From an uncultured Oscillospiraceae bacterium (GTDB lineage Bacteria > Bacillota > Clostridia > Oscillospirales > Oscillospiraceae), in assembly GCA_910587785.1 (NCBI GenBank), contig CAJUOA010000024.1, forward strand, positions 1-34,518: a DNA stretch of 34,518 bases, read 5' to 3'. The notes below the pieces were generated by a model that was given only the letters and a program-made list of their open reading frames with translations, made no database searches and had not been told where the DNA came from. The position numbers were made by a program, and so were the translations under genes. How positions within the stretch are numbered: position 1 is the stretch's first letter; every line of letters begins with the position of its first letter. Below, piece by piece: positions 30,914 to 34,518 of the stretch.

Positions 30914-33544
30914 GTGAGCAAAAAGTACGTGTATCTGTTCAGTGAGGGCAACGCCAACATGCGTGAACTCTTGGGCGGCAAGGGTGCCAATCTGGCGGAG
31001 ATGACCAATATCGGCCTGCCCGTGCCCCAGGGCTTCACCATCACCACCGAGGCCTGCACCCAGTACTACGAGGACGGCCAGAAGATCAATGATGACATTC
31101 AGGCGGAGATCATGACCTATGTCACCAAGATGGAGGAGATCACCGGCAAGAAGTTTGGCGACAAGGAGAACCCCCTGCTGGTCAGCGTCCGCTCCGGTGC
31201 CCGGGCCTCCATGCCCGGCATGATGGACACCATTTTGAACCTCGGCCTCAATGAGGACGTGGTGGAGGTCATGGCCCGGAAGTCCGGCAACCCCCGCTGG
31301 GCTTGGGACTGCTATCGCCGCTTCATCCAGATGTACTCAGACGTGGTCATGGAGGTGGGCAAGAAATACTTTGAGCAGCTCATCGACCAGATGAAGGAGA
31401 AGAAGGGCGTCACACAGGATGTGGAGCTCACCGCTGACGATCTCAAGGAGCTGGCGGGTCAGTTCAAGGCGGAGTACAAGGCCAAGATCGGCCAGGACTT
31501 CCCCACCGATCCCAAGGAGCAGCTGATGGGCGCCATCAAGGCCGTATTCCGCTCTTGGGACAACCCCCGTGCCAACGTGTATCGCCGTGACAACGACATC
31601 CCTTACTCCTGGGGTACCGCCGTCAACGTGCAGTCCATGGCCTTCGGCAACATGGGCGACGACTGCGGTACCGGTGTGGCCTTCACCCGTAACCCCGCCA
31701 CCGGCGAGAAGAAGCTCTTCGGCGAGTTTTTGACCAACGCCCAGGGCGAGGACGTGGTGGCCGGCGTCCGGACCCCCATGCCCATCAGCGAGATGGCCGA
31801 CAAGTTCCCTGAGGCGTTCGCCCAGTTTGAGGGCGTCTGCAAGACCTTGGAGGATCACTACCGCGACATGCAGGACATGGAGTTCACCGTGGAGGCCGGC
31901 AAGCTCTACATGCTCCAGACCCGCAACGGCAAGCGCACCCCCGCCGCCGCGCTGAAGATCGCCTGCGACCTGGTGGACGAGGGCATGATCGACGAGAAGC
32001 AGGCTGTGGCCATGATCGAGCCCCGCTCTTTAGATACCCTGCTCCATCCCCAGTTTGACGCTACCGCCATCAAGCAGGCCCAGCTCATCGGCTCCGCTCT
32101 GGGCGCCTCCCCCGGTGCCGCCAGCGGCAAGATCGTCTTCTCTGCCGAGGACGCCAAGGAGTGGGCCGAGCGCGGTGAGAAGGTGGTTCTGGTCCGTTTG
32201 GAGACCTCTCCAGAGGATATCGAGGGCATGAAGGCCGCTCAGGGCATTCTCACCGTCCGCGGCGGTATGACCTCCCACGCCGCCGTTGTGGCCCGCGGCA
32301 TGGGCAAGTGCTGCGTCTCCGGCTGCGGCGACATCAAGATGGACGAGGAGGCCAAGAAGTTCGACCTCGCCGGCAAGACCTACAAGGAGGGCGACTGGAT
32401 CTCCTTGGACGGCTCCACCGGCAAGATTTACGACGGCGCCGTCCCCACCACCGATGCTGTCATCGGCGGCGAGTTCGGCCGCGTCATGGGCTGGGCGGAC
32501 AAGTACCGCCGTCTCCAGGTCCGCACCAATGCCGACACGCCCCACGATGCCGCCCAAGCCCGGAAGTTCGGCGCTCAGGGCATCGGCCTCTGCCGCACCG
32601 AGCATATGTTCTTCGATGAGGACCGCATCCCTGCCATCCGCGAGATGATCTGCGCGGACACCTTGGAGCAGCGTGAGAAGGCCCTGAGCAAGCTGGAGCC
32701 CATGCAGCAGTCCGACTTCGAGGGCATCTATGAGGCTATGGAGGGCTGTCCCGTCACCATCCGCTTCTTGGATCCCCCTCTCCATGAGTTTGTCCCCACT
32801 GAGGAGGCCGACATCGAGAAGCTGGCCAAGGATATGGGCAAGAGCGTGCAGGACATCAAGAACATCATCGCCTCCCTCCACGAGTTCAACCCCATGATGG
32901 GCCACCGCGGCTGCCGTCTGGCTGTCACCTACCCGGAGATTGCCGCCATGCAGACCAAGGCTGTCATCAAGGCCGCTTTGAATGTGCAGAAGCGCCACGC
33001 CGACTGGACTATCGTCCCCGAGATCATGATCCCGCTGGTGGGCGAGGTGAAAGAGCTGAAGTACGTCAAGAGCGTGGTGGTGGAGACCGCCGACAAGATC
33101 ATCGCCGAGGCCGGCTCCTCCATGAAGTATAAGGTGGGCACCATGATCGAGATTCCCCGTGCCGCCCTCACCGCTGATCAGATTGCCAAGGAGGCGGACT
33201 TCTTCTCCTTCGGCACCAACGATCTGACTCAGATGACCTTCGGCTTTAGCCGCGATGACGCAGGCAAGTTCTTGGGTGCCTACTATGACCGGAAGATCTA
33301 TGAGAGTGATCCCTTCGCCAAGCTGGATCAGACCGGCGTGGGCAAGCTGGTGGCTATGGCCGCTCAGCTGGGCCGGGAGGCCAATCAGGATATCCACCTC
33401 GGCATCTGCGGTGAGCACGGCGGCGATCCCTCCAGCGTGGAGTTCTGCCACAAGGTGGGTCTGGACTACGTCTCCTGTTCCCCCTTCCGCGTGCCCATTG
33501 CCCGGCTGGCTGCTGCGCAGGCTGCCATCAAGGAGAGCAAGTAA
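30914..33544 (+). CDS. ppdK: Pyruvate, phosphate dikinase
   Basis: 876 residues, the normal length, from GTG 30914 with GGAGGA seven bases upstream; an ATG at 30632 would read through the inverted-repeat element. N-terminal ATP-grasp domain starts VYLFSEGNANMRELLGGKG. The swivelling phosphohistidine domain has GGMTSHAAVVARGMGK with the catalytic His. The C-terminal PEP/pyruvate barrel has MGHRGCRL, FSFGTNDLTQMTFGFSRDD and CGEHGGDPSS with the catalytic Cys. It interconverts pyruvate, ATP and Pi with PEP, AMP and PPi in the cytoplasm, central to glycolysis/gluconeogenesis in anaerobic Clostridia. Codon use is strongly biased, as for a highly expressed gene. Confidence 0.97.
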   Translation: MSKKYVYLFSEGNANMRELLGGKGANLAEMTNIGLPVPQGFTITTEACTQYYEDGQKINDDIQAEIMTYVTKMEEITGKKFGDKENPLLVSVRSGARASMPGMMDTILNLGLNEDVVEVMARKSGNPRWAWDCYRRFIQMYSDVVMEVGKKYFEQLIDQMKEKKGVTQDVELTADDLKELAGQFKAEYKAKIGQDFPTDPKEQLMGAIKAVFRSWDNPRANVYRRDNDIPYSWGTAVNVQSMAFGNMGDDCGTGVAFTRNPATGEKKLFGEFLTNAQGEDVVAGVRTPMPISEMADKFPEAFAQFEGVCKTLEDHYRDMQDMEFTVEAGKLYMLQTRNGKRTPAAALKIACDLVDEGMIDEKQAVAMIEPRSLDTLLHPQFDATAIKQAQLIGSALGASPGAASGKIVFSAEDAKEWAERGEKVVLVRLETSPEDIEGMKAAQGILTVRGGMTSHAAVVARGMGKCCVSGCGDIKMDEEAKKFDLAGKTYKEGDWISLDGSTGKIYDGAVPTTDAVIGGEFGRVMGWADKYRRLQVRTNADTPHDAAQARKFGAQGIGLCRTEHMFFDEDRIPAIREMICADTLEQREKALSKLEPMQQSDFEGIYEAMEGCPVTIRFLDPPLHEFVPTEEADIEKLAKDMGKSVQDIKNIIASLHEFNPMMGHRGCRLAVTYPEIAAMQTKAVIKAALNVQKRHADWTIVPEIMIPLVGEVKELKYVKSVVVETADKIIAEAGSSMKYKVGTMIEIPRAALTADQIAKEADFFSFGTNDLTQMTFGFSRDDAGKFLGAYYDRKIYESDPFAKLDQTGVGKLVAMAAQLGREANQDIHLGICGEHGGDPSSVEFCHKVGLDYVSCSPFRVPIARLAAAQAAIKESK

Positions 33545-33556
33545 GGGCTCGATTTC

Positions 33557-33805
33557 TGTCGTAGGGCAATGTGATTTATCCTGTGCAGGACAATAAACAC
33601 CAGCCCCCGACATAGAAAAATAAGACCTTGCATCTCACGATGCGGGGTCTTATTTTTGTCCTCCGGACTATCCTTTCCCTGCCTAACACAAGGATTTTCG
33701 GAATATTTTGCACTATATCACCATGGAGTAGGGGCATCCGGCCCGAGGGCCGGGGTGGATAAACGACTTTGCCCCTAACAGAATAAATCACATTGCCCTA
33801 CGACA
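33557..33805. mobile_element. 249-bp MITE-like element, copy 2
   Basis: Same length, orientation and terminal repeats as 7511-7759. It starts 12 bases after the ppdK stop. The central hairpin (33616-33657) has GCATC/GATGC where copy 1 has GCGTC/GACGC, a compensated pair change. The hairpin is followed by a T run in either direction, so it probably acts as the ppdK terminator. Confidence 0.8.
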
Positions 33806-33994
33806 TGGTGATATTCGATGAGTGTGTTATTGGGAAAATCATGATAGGCTTGAAACCCTTGCAATCAGGGGCTTTGAGGCAGTCAGCTTTCCCAAAAGCA
33901 CAAGCTCCAATACCCCAAAAGTAAGCTGACATCCTTTTTGGGGGATGCTTTTGGGGATTGATGCAGGATGTTCCCACGGGGGAGGACTGCCAAC
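33806..33994. other. Repeat-rich region ahead of a transposon-like gene
   Basis: CCCAAAAG-type strings occur at 33891-33898, 33913-33921 and inverted at 33948-33956. GTCAGCTT (33882-33889) and AAGCTGAC (33923-33930) are inverted, as are CCCAAAAGCA and TGCTTTTGGG. This looks like a set of transposase binding sites or a leader structure. Confidence 0.4.
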
Positions 33995-34342
33995 ATGAGG
34001 AAGAAGAACTTCAAGGGACGATGTGAGAAGCGAGTGCTAAGCAAGTGTGCTGAGGTGTGCCGGACGTATGACGCGATCCAGTACGCCTACGCTGACCTGC
34101 TGCAAGCATCGGACGCAATCAAAGAAATCAGGTGTAATGTGCTGCTGGATGGGTTGGAGGTTGGGGAGTACACCTCGGACTTCGTTTGCACCAAGGCAGA
34201 CGGTGATCTGATGGTCAGGGAGTGCGTGTTTAGAAAGTTCCTGATGAAGCCATTGACGGTAAAGCTGCTGGACGCTTCAAGGGACTACTGGCTCAGGCAT
34301 GGGGTCACGGATTGGGGGGTGGTCATTGATGAAGAAGTATGA
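33995..34342 (+). CDS. TnsA-like heteromeric transposase endonuclease subunit (short)
   Basis: 115 residues from ATG 33995 with GGGGGAGG nine bases upstream; ATG 33968 is possible. The N-terminus is basic (MRKKNFKGRCEKRVLSKC). The centre, GEYTSDFVCTKADGDLMVRE, resembles the PDF…VEVK nuclease core of TnsA, with Asp and Glu at the right spacing but without the usual Lys two residues after Glu. The end, KLLDASRDYWLRHGVTDWGVV, fits the TnsA helix-strand that follows. TnsA cuts the 5' ends of a Tn7-like transposon. The assignment rests on memory of related short gut-Firmicute proteins and is moderate. The stop overlaps the next start by 14 bases. Confidence 0.5.
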   Translation: MRKKNFKGRCEKRVLSKCAEVCRTYDAIQYAYADLLQASDAIKEIRCNVLLDGLEVGEYTSDFVCTKADGDLMVRECVFRKFLMKPLTVKLLDASRDYWLRHGVTDWGVVIDEEV

Positions 34343-34466
34343 CCTGCTCAGGTCTGGTGATTCAATCATCCGGGTTCTGGAATTGCAGGGTGACAGGGTT
34401 CTTATCATTGACTGCATCAAGAGGACGATGCCCGTGTGGATAGGGCTGGATGCTCTGGAATCCTAA
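34329..34466 (+). pseudogene. Start of a TnsB/Mu-like transposase, stopped early
   Basis: 45 codons from ATG 34329: it begins MKKYDLLRSGDSIIRVLELQ and contains RVLIIDCIKRTMPVW. This resembles the first strand-rich part of TnsB/Mu-type DDE transposases found after such TnsA-like genes. A TAA at 34464-34466 ends the frame, and the frame beyond it stays open to the window edge. Either the gene is broken by this stop or the short frame is a separate small protein. The overlap with the TnsA-like gene supports translational coupling. Confidence 0.4.
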
Positions 34467-34518
34467 GATTGCGTTTTATTAGGAAAACACACTGCCAAAA
34501 GGATTTTGTGCTTTGGCG

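Noticed and set aside
32030..33613. Minus-strand open frame of 527 codons
   Set aside because: Antisense to ppdK, which has all catalytic motifs and strong codon bias; the product is repetitive Gly/Ala/Leu/His sequence without a family.
7511..33805. The 26-kb segment between the two 249-bp elements as a composite transposon
   Set aside because: The elements are non-autonomous and in direct orientation, no transposase or flanking duplication is seen, and the segment carries core genes such as holB and ppdK.

Overview
The sequence looks like a chromosomal segment from a G+C-rich gut Clostridia bacterium of the Oscillospiraceae type (Intestinimonas / Flavonifractor / Lawsonibacter-like). The grounds are the G+C-rich codon use from about 7.8 kb to 33.5 kb, strong AGGAGG-type ribosome binding sites, a pyruvate phosphate dikinase of the clostridial type, and a large fructoselysine (Amadori product) gene cluster. 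That trait is known from Intestinimonas, but the genus is an inference. No rRNA, tRNA or CRISPR array was seen.

Layout. (A) 1-7143 is an accessory block of visibly lower G+C. It holds a YqeG-like HAD phosphatase fused to an unrecognised C-terminal module (cut by the left edge), a stand-alone paralogue of that module, two XRE regulators, a small unknown protein, a SLOG/DUF1273 protein, and a 707-residue P-loop GTPase-like protein. The last is read from a consensus promoter through a short leader frame that overlaps an intrinsic terminator. (B) 7144-7916 is a junction containing a 249-bp miniature inverted-repeat element, a terminator and promoters. (C) 7917-9714 holds a DUF362/ferredoxin protein and a HEAT-repeat protein. 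(D) 9793-22848, all on the minus strand, is an expanded frl locus. It holds an FGGY kinase, a HAD phosphatase, a BtpA/SgcQ protein, a FrlB-like deglycase, an esterase, two GntR-UTRA regulators, FrlD, FrlA, a YjbQ protein, an amidohydrolase, FrlC and a second FrlD-like kinase. (E) 23481-27747, divergent, holds a YtcJ-like amidohydrolase, a second FrlC-like epimerase and a MATE transporter. (F) 28134-30340, minus strand, is a rearranged stretch: a polysaccharide-deacetylase/L-serine-dehydratase chimera, an amidohydrolase tail and holB with an altered 3' end. (G) 30532-33544 is ppdK with an insertion-like element in its leader. (H) 33557-34518 holds a second copy of the 249-bp element and the start of a TnsA/TnsB-like transposon.

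How the genes fit together: FrlA would import fructoselysine or related Amadori compounds, FrlC epimerises psicoselysine to fructoselysine, FrlD phosphorylates, and FrlB releases glucose-6-phosphate and the amino acid. A second kinase, a second epimerase, an extra sugar kinase, a phosphatase, hydrolases and two regulators suggest a wider substrate range than the five-gene E. coli system. A GntR/HutC-type operator and two half sites lie in the divergent promoter region between D and E. A family of intergenic inverted-repeat elements is scattered through D to F.
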